Positions 34,280 through 42,274 of a stretch of 44,115 bases of DNA are shown here, one piece after another (position 1 is the first letter of the stretch; each line of letters opens with the position of its first letter). The DNA is from Bacillota bacterium (lineage in GTDB: Bacteria > Bacillota > Clostridia > Lachnospirales > Lachnospiraceae), in contig JAEZNB010000106.1 of NCBI GenBank assembly GCA_023441965.1, positions 1 through 44,115 of the forward strand. The letters are read 5' to 3'. The position numbers and the translations under genes were made by a program. A model generated the notes under the pieces. The model was not told the origin of the DNA. It did not search any database and saw only the letters and a program-made list of their open reading frames with translations.

Positions 34280-35020
34280 ATGCTTTTAAAGTTATCAATA
34301 CAAAACAAGTTTCAGTTTCGGATGATCCCTGATATCAGGACCATACTCTTCGGACAAAAGGGGGAGATTCATTATATCGGGGGAGCAGAGGTACTGCCGC
34401 CTCCGTTGGATCCGATCAGAGAAGCTGAGGTTATCGCCGAATTAGGTACGGAACGTGACGGTGAAATGAAGGCAATCTTAGTAGAGCACAACCTAAGACT
34501 TGTTGTATACATAGCTAAAAAATTTGATAATACGGGGGTTGGAGTGGAGGATCTGATCTCAATCGGAACCATTGGATTAATCAAGGCAATCAATACCTTT
34601 AATCCGGATAAGAACATCAAGCTTGCCACCTATGCCTCCCGCTGCATCGAGAATGAAATTCTGATGTACTTAAGGAGAAACAATAAGACCAAGCTGGAGG
34701 TTTCCATTGACGAGCCCCTGAATGTGGACTGGGACGGGAATGAGCTGCTGCTCTCCGATATTCTGGGCACTGAGGAGGATGTTATCTACCGGAATATCGA
34801 GGAGGAGGTAGACCGGAAGCTCTTAAGGAAGGCCCTGTCCAAGCTGTCGGAGAGAGAGCGGATCATCGTAGACCTAAGATTCGGCTTAAATACCGAGGAC
34901 GGAAATGAGAGAACCCAAAAGGAGGTTGCGGACCTCTTGGGCATATCCCAATCCTATATCTCCCGGCTGGAAAAGAAGATCATCAAAAGACTGAAAAAAG
35001 AGATGGTACGCTTTGAATAA
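34280..35020 (+). CDS. sigE: RNA polymerase sigma-E (pro-SigE), mother-cell early sporulation
   Basis: SigE directs early mother-cell transcription after asymmetric division. The 246-residue protein has an N-terminal pro-sequence of about 30 residues ending near YIGGAEVLPPPL, a close match to the region where SpoIIGA cuts B. subtilis pro-SigE. Region 2 shows NLRLVVYIAKKFDNTGVGVEDLISIGTIGLIKA. Region 4 has RERIIVDLRFGL and a helix-turn-helix with KEVADLLGISQSYISRLEKKI. The ATG follows GGGAGG. It is separated from spoIIGA by 70 bp. Confidence 0.96.
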   Translation: MLLKLSIQNKFQFRMIPDIRTILFGQKGEIHYIGGAEVLPPPLDPIREAEVIAELGTERDGEMKAILVEHNLRLVVYIAKKFDNTGVGVEDLISIGTIGLIKAINTFNPDKNIKLATYASRCIENEILMYLRRNNKTKLEVSIDEPLNVDWDGNELLLSDILGTEEDVIYRNIEEEVDRKLLRKALSKLSERERIIVDLRFGLNTEDGNERTQKEVADLLGISQSYISRLEKKIIKRLKKEMVRFE

Positions 35021-35041
35021 GCAATTTTGTAAATAAAATTG

Positions 35042-35093
35042 TTGGAAAGAACCACGGAACTCGCACAGTGCTGCTCCTTCCGGATTCTTTCAA
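35042..35093 (+). other. Imperfect hairpin in the sigE-sigG spacer
   Basis: TTGGAAAGAA (35042-35051) can pair with TTCTTTCAA (35085-35093), and inside it CGGAA with TTCCG extends the stem. There is no T run, so it is not a good terminator. An A/T-only hairpin (35022-35041) lies just before it. In B. subtilis the sigE-sigG spacer is involved in keeping read-through sigG mRNA poorly translated. Whether this element does so is inference. Confidence 0.35.
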
Positions 35094-35204
35094 GGTATCG
35101 GTATTTGGAAATTATTTCTTTCTGCTCAATCGTATAAAGAAGTAGCAAAAAGTGAATCATTTTACTAACACGAATCACAAGAACTGCGCTTTTCTTCCTG
35201 TGGC

Positions 35205-35234
35205 GTATGAAGGCATACGGACGTGTTAATGATA
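35205..35234 (+). promoter_or_regulatory. Possible forespore (sigma-F/G) promoter of sigG
   Basis: GTATG (35205-35209) fits the GHATR -35 of forespore sigma factors. After 18 bp, AATGATA (35228-35234) matches CATNHTA at six of seven positions. A perfect inverted repeat, CGTATG-AAGG-CATACG, covers 35204-35219 and overlaps the -35. The start site would lie only a few bases before the ribosome binding site, so the leader would be very short, which lowers confidence. Confidence 0.3.
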
Positions 35235-35253
35235 ATGATTCGGAGGTTTCGTC

Positions 35254-36030
35254 ATGGCTCTTTATAAGGTTGAGATTTGCGGTGTAAATACATCGAAGCT
35301 GCCATTGTTGAAAAACAGTGAAAAGGAAGAATTATTTCAAAGAATATTAAATGGGGATAAGGAAGCGAGAGAACTCTATATCAAGGGAAACCTAAGGCTG
35401 GTGCTATCCATCATCCAGAGGTTTTCCAACAGCAATGAAAATGTAGATGATTTATTCCAGATTGGCTGCATCGGTCTGATGAAGGCAATCGATAATTTTG
35501 ATATAACACAGAACGTAAAATTCTCCACCTATGCGGTTCCCATGATCATTGGTGAAATCCGCCGCTACCTTAGGGATAACAATGCGATTCGGGTCAGCAG
35601 GTCTCTTAGGGATACGGCCTACAAAGCGATTTATGCCAAGGAAGCTCTGGTGAAGAAGAATGAGAAGGAGCCGACCATCAGTGAGATTGCCGAGGAGATT
35701 GGTATCAGCAAGGAGGACATCGTGTATGCCCTGGATGCGATCCAAAGTCCGGTATCCCTCTATGACCCTGTCTATGTGGAGGGAGGGGATGCTCTGTATA
35801 TCATGGATCAGGTCAGCGATAAGAAAAACCGGGAGGAGAACTGGATCGAGGAGATCTCCCTGAAGGAAGCCATGGAGAAGCTGTCTCCGAGAGAACACAA
35901 CATCATCAGACTGCGCTTCTTCGAGGGTAAGACCCAGATGGAGGTGGCCAAGGAAATCAATATCTCCCAAGCCCAGGTCAGCCGTCTGGAGAAGTCGGCA
36001 CTGAAGAACATGAAGAATTACCTGCTATGA
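35254..36030 (+). CDS. sigG: RNA polymerase sigma-G, late forespore
   Basis: SigG controls late gene expression in the forespore, including germination and DNA-protection genes. The 258-residue protein begins with KVEICGVNTSKLPLL, a strongly conserved SigG N-terminus that contacts the anti-sigma factor in relatives. Region 2 contains NLRLVLSIIQRFSNSNENVDDLFQIGCIGLMKAIDNFD. Region 4 has RLRFFEGKTQMEVAKEINISQAQVSRLEK. Unlike SigE it has no pro-sequence. GGAGG at 35242-35246 lies seven bases before the ATG. The 233-bp spacer from sigE is unusually long for the operon. Confidence 0.96.
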   Translation: MALYKVEICGVNTSKLPLLKNSEKEELFQRILNGDKEARELYIKGNLRLVLSIIQRFSNSNENVDDLFQIGCIGLMKAIDNFDITQNVKFSTYAVPMIIGEIRRYLRDNNAIRVSRSLRDTAYKAIYAKEALVKKNEKEPTISEIAEEIGISKEDIVYALDAIQSPVSLYDPVYVEGGDALYIMDQVSDKKNREENWIEEISLKEAMEKLSPREHNIIRLRFFEGKTQMEVAKEINISQAQVSRLEKSALKNMKNYLL

Positions 36031-36045
36031 TGAGATCGGAAGAAG

Positions 36046-36077
36046 AAATCATTTCATCCCCGGATGAATTGATTTTT
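36046..36077 (+). terminator. Rho-independent terminator after sigG
   Basis: AAATCATTTCATCC (36046-36059) pairs with GGATGAATTGATTT (36062-36075), apart from one mismatch, and five T follow from 36073. It lies 15 bp after the sigG stop. Confidence 0.8.
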
Positions 36078-36078
36078 C

Positions 36079-36153
36079 ATAGAAAGAACGATAGGGCAAA
36101 TATCTCCGAGTGTATACTTAGAGTATTTGCCCTTCGTTCTGTATCTTTCTATG
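36079..36153. repeat. Long imperfect inverted repeat downstream of sigG
   Basis: A second, longer hairpin follows the sigG terminator. AGAACGA(T)AGGGCAAATA (36085-36102) pairs with TATTTGCCCTTCGTTCT (36124-36140), with only one bulged base. An outer CATAGAAAG (36079-36087) can pair with CTTTCTATG (36145-36153) after a short GTAT interruption. There is no clean T tract. It could be a second or bidirectional terminator, or the remnant of a small palindromic mobile element. Confidence 0.65.
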
Positions 36154-36267
36154 GAACATCTTACGATTGTATCATATAATTAGGATAAGCGATAGAGCGG
36201 AAGGGAACATGACACAGGAAGGATACAGGTACATTTTGAATCAAATACACCTATGGAGGAGGAACCC

Positions 36268-37011
36268 ATGAATGAGGTAATAAAACAGATCAAAGGAAGA
36301 AAGTCAGTCAGAGTGTTTGAGGACAAGCCGATTGCGACGGAACTTAGGGAAGAAATACTCGGTGCAGCCATGGAGGCCCCTACGGCCGGTGCCATGATGC
36401 TCTATAGCATACTGAACATTACAGAGCAGGAGCGGAAGGAGCAGCTGGCCGTGCTTTGCGACAATCAGCCCTTTATCGCTAAGGCACCCATGGTGCTGAT
36501 CTTCCTGGCAGATTACCAGAGGTGGTACGATGCCTTCTACTATGCGGATTGCAATCCCAGAAAACCGGGAGAGGGGGATATCCTGCTGGCATGTGCCGAT
36601 GCCATCATCGCAGCACAGAATACCGTTGTGGCAGCGCAGTCCTTCGGAATCGGCTCCTGCTATATCGGTGACATCATAGAGCATTGCGAAATGGTCCGGG
36701 AGCTGTTTGGTCTGCCGGATTATGTACTTCCCGCTGCAATGGTGGTCTATGGATATCCCGTAGAGAGTCAGAAGGAGAGGAAGAAGCCGGTCCGCTTCGA
36801 GCAGGGGTATATCGTATTTGATAACAGCTACAGGAGACTGACCAGGGAGGAGCATGAACGGATGCAACAGATCCGCCATGAGAAAGCAGGCTTGCCGGAT
36901 AAGGACATGACGGAGTATCTGAGAGCCTTCTGTAACCGGAAGTACATGACAGCCTTCTGCCGGGAGATGAACCGGTCAGCCACAGAATATTTGAATAAAT
37001 TCAGGAGCTGA
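36268..37011 (+). CDS. Nitroreductase-family FMN oxidoreductase
   Basis: Nitroreductase-fold enzymes use FMN and NAD(P)H to reduce nitro, flavin, quinone or other substrates in the cytosol. The 247-residue protein has GRKSVRVFEDKPI near the N-terminus (FMN phosphate contacts), EAPTAGAMM, AAQSFGIGSCYIGDI and GYPVE, all family features. A C-terminal extension of about 55 residues ending FCREMNRSATEYLNKFRS is Cys- and Arg-rich and resembles the longer NfsA/FrxA-like group. The start is ATG 36268, five bases after GGAGGAGG. The substrate is unknown. It lies 92 bp upstream of acnA on the same strand, and cotranscription is likely. Confidence 0.85.
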   Translation: MNEVIKQIKGRKSVRVFEDKPIATELREEILGAAMEAPTAGAMMLYSILNITEQERKEQLAVLCDNQPFIAKAPMVLIFLADYQRWYDAFYYADCNPRKPGEGDILLACADAIIAAQNTVVAAQSFGIGSCYIGDIIEHCEMVRELFGLPDYVLPAAMVVYGYPVESQKERKKPVRFEQGYIVFDNSYRRLTREEHERMQQIRHEKAGLPDKDMTEYLRAFCNRKYMTAFCREMNRSATEYLNKFRS

Positions 37012-37103
37012 TGGGGATTGATCGCCGGTATACGAAAGGGTTATTATGCTATCATGAAGGAAACAGTAGGCAGGATTTTGTTTCGGCAGATTGGAGGAAT
37101 ATG

Positions 37104-39818
37104 ATGACGAAACCTAAGGGCTATCATGACCTGGCCAGAAAGCAGCTGCATTTTGGAGGTCAATTATATGAATATTATGATCTATCATCACTGGAAGGAG
37201 AGGGCTTCGATATCCGGCAGCTTCCCTATTCCATCAAGGTGCTCTTGGAATCCGTGCTTCGTCAATGGGACGGGCATGTGATTACGGAAGCGCATATCGA
37301 AAGTCTGGCTGACTGGTCCAAATCCAGGGGCAGTGAGGAAGAGGTCCCCTTTAAGCCGGCCAGAGTCATTCTTCAGGATTTTACGGGGGTTCCTGCTGTC
37401 CTTGACCTGGCATCCATGCGGGCAGCCCTGGCAGAGGCAGGCTTCGATCAGCTGGACCGGATCAATCCCGAGGTTCCTGTGGATCTGGTGATTGACCATT
37501 CTGTCCAGGTAGACCTGTACGGAAGCCGGGATGCTTTAGCAGAGAACAGCAGGCTGGAATTTGAACGGAACAGTGAGAGATATCGATTTCTTAAATGGGC
37601 TCAGAAGGCCTTTGATCATCTGACGGTGGTTCCTCCGGCGACGGGAATCGTTCACCAGGTCAACCTGGAATATCTGGCTAAGGTGGTGCTGCTGCAGGAG
37701 GAAGAAACAGTCAGAACAGTATATCCTGACAGCTTAGTGGGAACCGATTCCCATACCACCATGATCAATGGCCTGGGTATCCTGGGTTGGGGTGTCGGCG
37801 GGATCGAGGCGGAAGCCGGAATGCTGGGTCAGCCCTCTTATTTTCCTCTGCCTGAGGTCATCGGAGTCCGGCTGACCAAGGAATTACCCCTTGGAGCGAC
37901 CGCAACGGATCTGGCCCTTCGGGTCACACAGCTGCTCCGTAAGAAGGGGGTAGTCGGAAAATTCGTCGAATATTTCGGGGAAGGAATTGACTCTCTTACT
38001 CTTGCCGATCGGGCAACCATCGCTAATATGGCACCGGAATACGGTGCAACCTGCGGCTTCTTCCCGGTGGATGAGGAGGCCTTGAAGTACCTTAGACTGA
38101 CCGGCAGATCAGAGGAGCAGGTGGCCCTGATCAGAACGTATCTTCAAGCCAACGGCTTATTCTATTCGGATAAAAAGCAGGAGCCGGTCTATACGGAAGT
38201 GATAGAACTGGACTTATCAACGGTGGAGACAGCTTTGTCAGGACCCAAACGGCCCCAGGATCTGATTCCCTTAAGCCGTATGAAGGAGGAATTCCTTCGC
38301 TCCTTAACGGCACCCTTGGGAAATCAGGGACATGGAAGAAATGAGGAGGAAGTGAATAAGGAGGTGAAAATCACCCTTCCAGATGGCAGGGAAAGCATCC
38401 TGACAACAGGTTCGGTAGCCATCGCTTCCATCACCTCCTGTACCAATACCTCCAATCCGGCAGTCATGCTCGGTGCAGGGCTCTTAGCCAGGAATGCGGT
38501 GAAAAAGGGCTTGTCGGTACCAGCCCATGTGAAGACCTCCCTGGCCCCGGGCTCCAGAGTGGTCACAGCCTATCTGGAGGCTGCAGGCTTACAGCCTTAT
38601 CTGGATCAGCTGGGCTTTCAGACCATCGGTTACGGCTGTGCAACCTGTATCGGAAATTCCGGGCCTCTGCCGGAAGCAGTCAGTGCGGCCGTGCAGGAGC
38701 AGGACCTGCTGGTTACCTCCGTATTATCGGGCAACCGCAATTTTGAAGGCCGGATCCACTCGCTGGTAAGGGCAAATTATCTGGCATCCCCTCCCCTTGT
38801 GGTAGCCTATGCCCTAGCAGGAACCATGAACATTGATCTGCTGCAGGAGCCGATTGGGTATGATACGGAGGGTGCGGCAGTCTATCTGCAGGATATCTGG
38901 CCCAAGAGAGAAGAAATACGAGAGCTGGAGGAGAGCTTTGTTCAGCCTGAGCTGTTCGTCAAGGAATATCAAGGGATCTATGGGAATAACGAGCTTTGGA
39001 ATTCCATCGAAATCAGGGGAGGTAAGGGCTACGAGTTTGACAAGGACTCAACCTACATCCAGAACCCGCCCTTTTTTAAAGATATGACAGAAGAAATCAA
39101 GGAGCTGGAATCCTTACGGGATTTGCGCGTCTTGGCTTTATTCGGGGATTCGGTGACGACGGATCATATCTCCCCTGCCGGAGCGATCGGCAAGAATACG
39201 CCGGCTGGCAAATACCTGCTGGAGAAGGGAATTGAAAGCAAGAGCTTCAATACCTACGGCTCCCGAAGGGGAAACCATGAGGTGATGATGAGAGGGACCT
39301 TCGCCAATATCCGGATCCGCAACCGTCTGGCACCCGGAACGGAAGGGGGATATACGACTTACTGGCCCACCGGAGAGCTGATGACAATCTATGATGCCTG
39401 TATGAAATACCGGGAGGAGGGCAGAGGCTTAGTGGTTCTGGCCGGTAAGGATTACGGTATGGGGTCTTCGAGGGATTGGGCTGCCAAGGGTCCCAGTCTT
39501 CTGGGGGTTAAGGCAGTCATAGCTGAGAGCTTCGAGCGGATCCACCGCTCCAATTTGGTGATGATGGGGATCCTGCCCCTACAGTTCCTTGAGGGACAAT
39601 CGGCGGAAAGCCTCGGTCTGACGGGAGAGGAGCGCATCACCATAGAGCTGTCCGATGCTGTTAAGCCCAGACAGAGGGTGACTGTAATCGCCCAAGCCGG
39701 AGATGGCAAGCGTACAGAGTTTCAGGCTCTCTTGCGCTTTGATTCCGCTGTTGATGTGGATTATTACCGGCATGGGGGCATACTTCCCATGGTCCTGCGC
39801 CGGCGATTAGGAGAGTAA
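37104..39818 (+). CDS. acnA: Aconitate hydratase, AcnA type
   Basis: Aconitase isomerises citrate to isocitrate with a [4Fe-4S] cluster. The 904-residue protein has the AcnA/IRP domain order. Cluster ligands are Cys446 (ITSCTNTSNP), Cys512 and Cys515 (GYGCATCIGNSGPLP), with the same 66- and 3-residue spacing as I recall for E. coli AcnA. DSVTTDHISPAGAI, GSRRGNHEVMMRGTFANIRIRN and GKDYGMGSSRDWAAKGP mark the C-terminal swivel domain. I choose ATG 37104, six bases after GGAGG (37093-37097). ATG 37101 is equally possible. An earlier in-frame ATG at 37011 would add about 31 residues that families lack. No citrate synthase or isocitrate dehydrogenase gene is in the window. In an anaerobe the enzyme probably feeds glutamate synthesis. 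Confidence 0.94.
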   Translation: MTKPKGYHDLARKQLHFGGQLYEYYDLSSLEGEGFDIRQLPYSIKVLLESVLRQWDGHVITEAHIESLADWSKSRGSEEEVPFKPARVILQDFTGVPAVLDLASMRAALAEAGFDQLDRINPEVPVDLVIDHSVQVDLYGSRDALAENSRLEFERNSERYRFLKWAQKAFDHLTVVPPATGIVHQVNLEYLAKVVLLQEEETVRTVYPDSLVGTDSHTTMINGLGILGWGVGGIEAEAGMLGQPSYFPLPEVIGVRLTKELPLGATATDLALRVTQLLRKKGVVGKFVEYFGEGIDSLTLADRATIANMAPEYGATCGFFPVDEEALKYLRLTGRSEEQVALIRTYLQANGLFYSDKKQEPVYTEVIELDLSTVETALSGPKRPQDLIPLSRMKEEFLRSLTAPLGNQGHGRNEEEVNKEVKITLPDGRESILTTGSVAIASITSCTNTSNPAVMLGAGLLARNAVKKGLSVPAHVKTSLAPGSRVVTAYLEAAGLQPYLDQLGFQTIGYGCATCIGNSGPLPEAVSAAVQEQDLLVTSVLSGNRNFEGRIHSLVRANYLASPPLVVAYALAGTMNIDLLQEPIGYDTEGAAVYLQDIWPKREEIRELEESFVQPELFVKEYQGIYGNNELWNSIEIRGGKGYEFDKDSTYIQNPPFFKDMTEEIKELESLRDLRVLALFGDSVTTDHISPAGAIGKNTPAGKYLLEKGIESKSFNTYGSRRGNHEVMMRGTFANIRIRNRLAPGTEGGYTTYWPTGELMTIYDACMKYREEGRGLVVLAGKDYGMGSSRDWAAKGPSLLGVKAVIAESFERIHRSNLVMMGILPLQFLEGQSAESLGLTGEERITIELSDAVKPRQRVTVIAQAGDGKRTEFQALLRFDSAVDVDYYRHGGILPMVLRRRLGE

Positions 39819-39825
39819 GGGTCTC

Positions 39826-40704
39826 TTAGGTCCCTGCTGTAAGCTCCAGGGCAGCAAGTCTTAGACAGCCCATGATACCCTGGTTTCCTCCCAGAGCAGA
39901 GGGTACGATATACCGGTCCAGATCCTCCAACAAGGGAGTACGGACATAACCGTTCAGGAGGGTACGGACATAAGCTCTGATCAAGGGGAAGAGCTGTTGC
40001 TGCTTCATAACCCCGCCACCCAAAACGATTCTATGGGGGGAGAGGGTCAGGATATAGTTTACGATACCCTGAGCCAGATAATAGGCTTCGATTTCCCAAG
40101 CCGGGGAGGCTTCCTCAAGCTCCCCGGCATATTTATGATAGCGCTTCTCCAGGGAGGGACCGGAGGCTAAGCCTTCCATACAGTTGGGATGATAGGGGCA
40201 GACTCCTTCGAAGGAATCCTCCGGGTGTCTGCTTAGGAGAATATGGCCGGCCTCTGGGTGCAGCATCCCGTGGAGCAGCTGTCCGTTCAGATAGATTCCG
40301 GTTCCGATCCCGGTTCCTACCGTTATATAGACTCCGGAGGACAGACCCTGTAAGCTTCCCCAGGTCGCTTCCGCCAAAACAGCAGCGTTGACATCGGTAT
40401 CAAAGCCGACCGGCACCTGTAGGGCTTCCTGCAGCGTGCCTGCGAAGTTGTAACCTGCCCATGCAAGCTTGGGTGTGGAGGTGATGAAGCCATAGGTGGC
40501 TGAGCTGCGGTCCAGATCAATGGGCCCGAAGGAGCCTACTCCCAGAGCCTTGATCTCCTTGTCTTTAAAATAGCGGATAAGCTCCGGCATCGAACGTGCC
40601 GGATCCCCGGTCGGAATAGAGGTCTGTTCCAATATCGTCCCCTCTTCGTTACCGATTGCAAGTACCATCTTCGTTCCGCCTGCCTCCAATGCCCCTAATC
40701 GCAT
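39826..40704 (-). CDS. scrK: ROK-family fructokinase
   Basis: This ROK sugar kinase phosphorylates a hexose, most probably fructose. The 292-residue product begins MRLGALEAGGTK (phosphate-binding loop) and contains DTDVNAAVLAEATWG, TVGTGIGTG, and the zinc segment HPEDSFEGVCPYHPNCMEGLASGP. The C-P-Y-H-P-N-C pattern and following EGLASGP are characteristic of the GmuE/ScrK fructokinase branch rather than GlcK glucokinases. AGGAGG (40718-40713, minus strand) is eight bases before the ATG at 40704. The ATG at 40710 is too close to it. Its stop is 7 bp from the acnA stop on the other strand. Confidence 0.88.
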   Translation of the reverse strand: MRLGALEAGGTKMVLAIGNEEGTILEQTSIPTGDPARSMPELIRYFKDKEIKALGVGSFGPIDLDRSSATYGFITSTPKLAWAGYNFAGTLQEALQVPVGFDTDVNAAVLAEATWGSLQGLSSGVYITVGTGIGTGIYLNGQLLHGMLHPEAGHILLSRHPEDSFEGVCPYHPNCMEGLASGPSLEKRYHKYAGELEEASPAWEIEAYYLAQGIVNYILTLSPHRIVLGGGVMKQQQLFPLIRAYVRTLLNGYVRTPLLEDLDRYIVPSALGGNQGIMGCLRLAALELTAGT

Positions 40705-41051
40705 GCTCATATCCTCCTATAACAATAGATGCAAAGCATCTGTTCTTTCTGTATTAATCAATCTCACGACAAGCTCTAATTCCATTTTTTTAGATATTCA
40801 TATCGCCTTATACACTTTTACCTGTGATACTAATCTCATCATCCTGCAAACTCTTAAGATATACCAGTATGTCTTTCTACTCTTATATTATTATAGCCCC
40901 AAAGATCGGTCATATCAATCGAATTCTGCCGGGGAGCTGACCTGGGCGGGAGGCTACCGTCTATTTGAGAGCATATTCGATTTCCATTCTTATTTTGCCG
41001 GGGTATGGCATAGAATGTATCATAAGATTCAGGAGCCTGGGAGCTATCGCT
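40705..41051. other. Divergent intergenic region between scrK and the anchored-protein gene
   Basis: This 347-bp, mostly A/T-rich gap separates two divergent genes. A perfect palindrome, AGATGC-AAA-GCATCT (40727-40741), lies just upstream of the scrK ribosome binding site and may be an operator or a leader hairpin. A possible promoter for the rightward gene is at 40965-40993. Open frames crossing the gap have no ribosome binding site and look accidental. Confidence 0.5.
40965..40993 (+). promoter_or_regulatory. Possible promoter for the anchored-protein gene
   Basis: TTGAGA (40965-40970) and TCTTAT (40988-40993) are 17 bp apart. The -35 matches at five positions and the -10 at four. It lies about 60 bp before the start codon. 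Confidence 0.3.
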
Positions 41052-42008
41052 ATGAAGAGAGGGAGATATATCTGCCTGATGATCATTCTGATGCTGCTGA
41101 TCGCATCATTCCGGAATGTATATGAGGAGAAGGAAGTATTCAGGCCACAGGCCTATTTCAGCTATAGAGAAGGAGAGTACAGAGCGGAACAGATTGCCGC
41201 AAGGAAGGAACTGGACACGATTAATCTAAGGGAGCTCTATGGCTTGGGAACCATACGGGGAGGCAGGCTGATTCCGGATTGGGCAACCCTGTATCCGATC
41301 AGCAGTGAGGCAAAGGATGTGTCTTATACCGTCTATTTATTTGATGAAATCCATTATCAAAGGGATGGAATCGATGCCCTTTATCCCCTCTTTGCCGCAG
41401 GAGCCTCCGAGGAGGAGATTAAGGCCTGGAATCAGATTATAGACAGGGATATTCGGAAGATTATCGATATCTATTCCTTCAATCCCTTTCCGAATGAGCG
41501 TCTTCAGCCTTCCCCCATGGAAGCCTCGATTCTGAAAATCAGCTATGAGGTGAAGTCAGCAGATGCATCCAAGTTCAGTGTTCTCTATAAGGCAGCCTAT
41601 AGCAGTAAATATGTAGCCCATCCTACCGAGTTGGTTTATAGTACCAACATCCGCCTGACCGACTCAAACCGTATGAAGCTTAGTGATATCGTAACCTTGG
41701 ACGAAGCCTTCGTGAGGAATTTCCGCAGGTGGAAGCTGATCGTCCCCTCCTGGATGAACAGGGAGGTGGAACAGGCTGTGCGGGAATATGTGAATAGTTT
41801 CAAGGACAAGGAGCTCCTGGAAGGACTTCGGACAGCGGACATCATCGGTTCGGAGAATTATTTGGGCATCTTCAGCTATTTGACACCGGGTCAGCTGGGA
41901 ATTAGTATCTCTGTACCGAACTTCCTGGGAGACCATGTGGAATTTGTACAGGATTATGATAGGCTGGAGGAATTTCTTCTTCCGGATACGAAGCTGTTTG
42001 ACAAGTAA
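41052..42008 (+). CDS. Membrane-anchored or secreted protein of unknown function
   Basis: The protein has 318 residues from ATG 41052, eight bases after GGGAG (41039-41043). It starts with a basic tip and one hydrophobic segment (about residues 7-22), fitting a signal anchor or an uncleaved signal peptide without a lipobox Cys. The rest is soluble and acidic. A C-terminal part (about residues 165-300), with ILKISYEV, a segment YSTNIRLTDSNRMKLSDIV and a later GQLGISISVPNFLGDHVEF, resembles the RsiV/PdaC-type DUF3298 extracellular fold. That similarity is by eye and weak. Upstream frames would add about 29 residues without a ribosome binding site. No partner gene is evident. A hairpin terminator follows. 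Confidence 0.7.
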   Translation: MKRGRYICLMIILMLLIASFRNVYEEKEVFRPQAYFSYREGEYRAEQIAARKELDTINLRELYGLGTIRGGRLIPDWATLYPISSEAKDVSYTVYLFDEIHYQRDGIDALYPLFAAGASEEEIKAWNQIIDRDIRKIIDIYSFNPFPNERLQPSPMEASILKISYEVKSADASKFSVLYKAAYSSKYVAHPTELVYSTNIRLTDSNRMKLSDIVTLDEAFVRNFRRWKLIVPSWMNREVEQAVREYVNSFKDKELLEGLRTADIIGSENYLGIFSYLTPGQLGISISVPNFLGDHVEFVQDYDRLEEFLLPDTKLFDK

Positions 42009-42072
42009 GTATATTTGTCCGAATTTATTACTCGATTAGTCTGGAATAACAACATAATCTGTCTTCCTGGGT

Positions 42073-42248
42073 TATAATAAGCTTAGTATTATAGGTAGAG
42101 GATGAGAGTAGTCGTGGGGACAAGCTCTTCGCCCTGAAGGATAGGAAAGGGAAGCCTATCGGCCTTAAGTAGAAATTTTCGTATATAGGAGCAACACCCT
42201 CCTAGTTGAACAAGTGGACAAAAGGGCTGTTTCGACAGCCCTTTTGTC
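42073..42248 (+). ncRNA. Candidate small RNA or structured 3' element
   Basis: A TATAAT at 42073-42078 precedes about 170 nt that form successive hairpins and end in a strong terminator. AAGGATAGG (42137-42145) pairs with CCTAT (42155-42159) and CCTT (42163-42166). TAGGAG (42186-42191) pairs with CTCCTA (42199-42204). The terminator is at 42217-42248. No ORF of note lies within. The first hairpin loop displays AAAGGGAAG, a Shine-Dalgarno-like sequence. No good -35 is seen, so it may instead be the 3' tail of the upstream mRNA. I recognise no known RNA family. Confidence 0.3.
42217..42248. terminator. Bidirectional hairpin terminator
   Basis: A perfect 14-bp stem, GACAAAAGGGCTGT (42217-42230) with ACAGCCCTTTTGTC (42235-42248), is closed by a TTCG loop. 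It lies between two convergent genes, 27 bp from the stop of the leftward one. The T tract is short and partly inside the stem, but the same shape is seen from both strands. Confidence 0.8.
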
Positions 42249-42274
42249 ATGCAAAAATATGCATGCAGCTTGCT

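Noticed and set aside
35131..35164. Sigma-F/G promoter with GTATA at 35132 and CATTTTA at 35158
   Set aside because: The -10 fits the consensus, but the spacer is 21 bp instead of 17-18.
40703..41125. 140-residue plus-strand frame in the scrK upstream gap
   Set aside because: There is no ribosome binding site, the sequence is A/T-driven, and it overlaps the better-supported gene starting at 41052.
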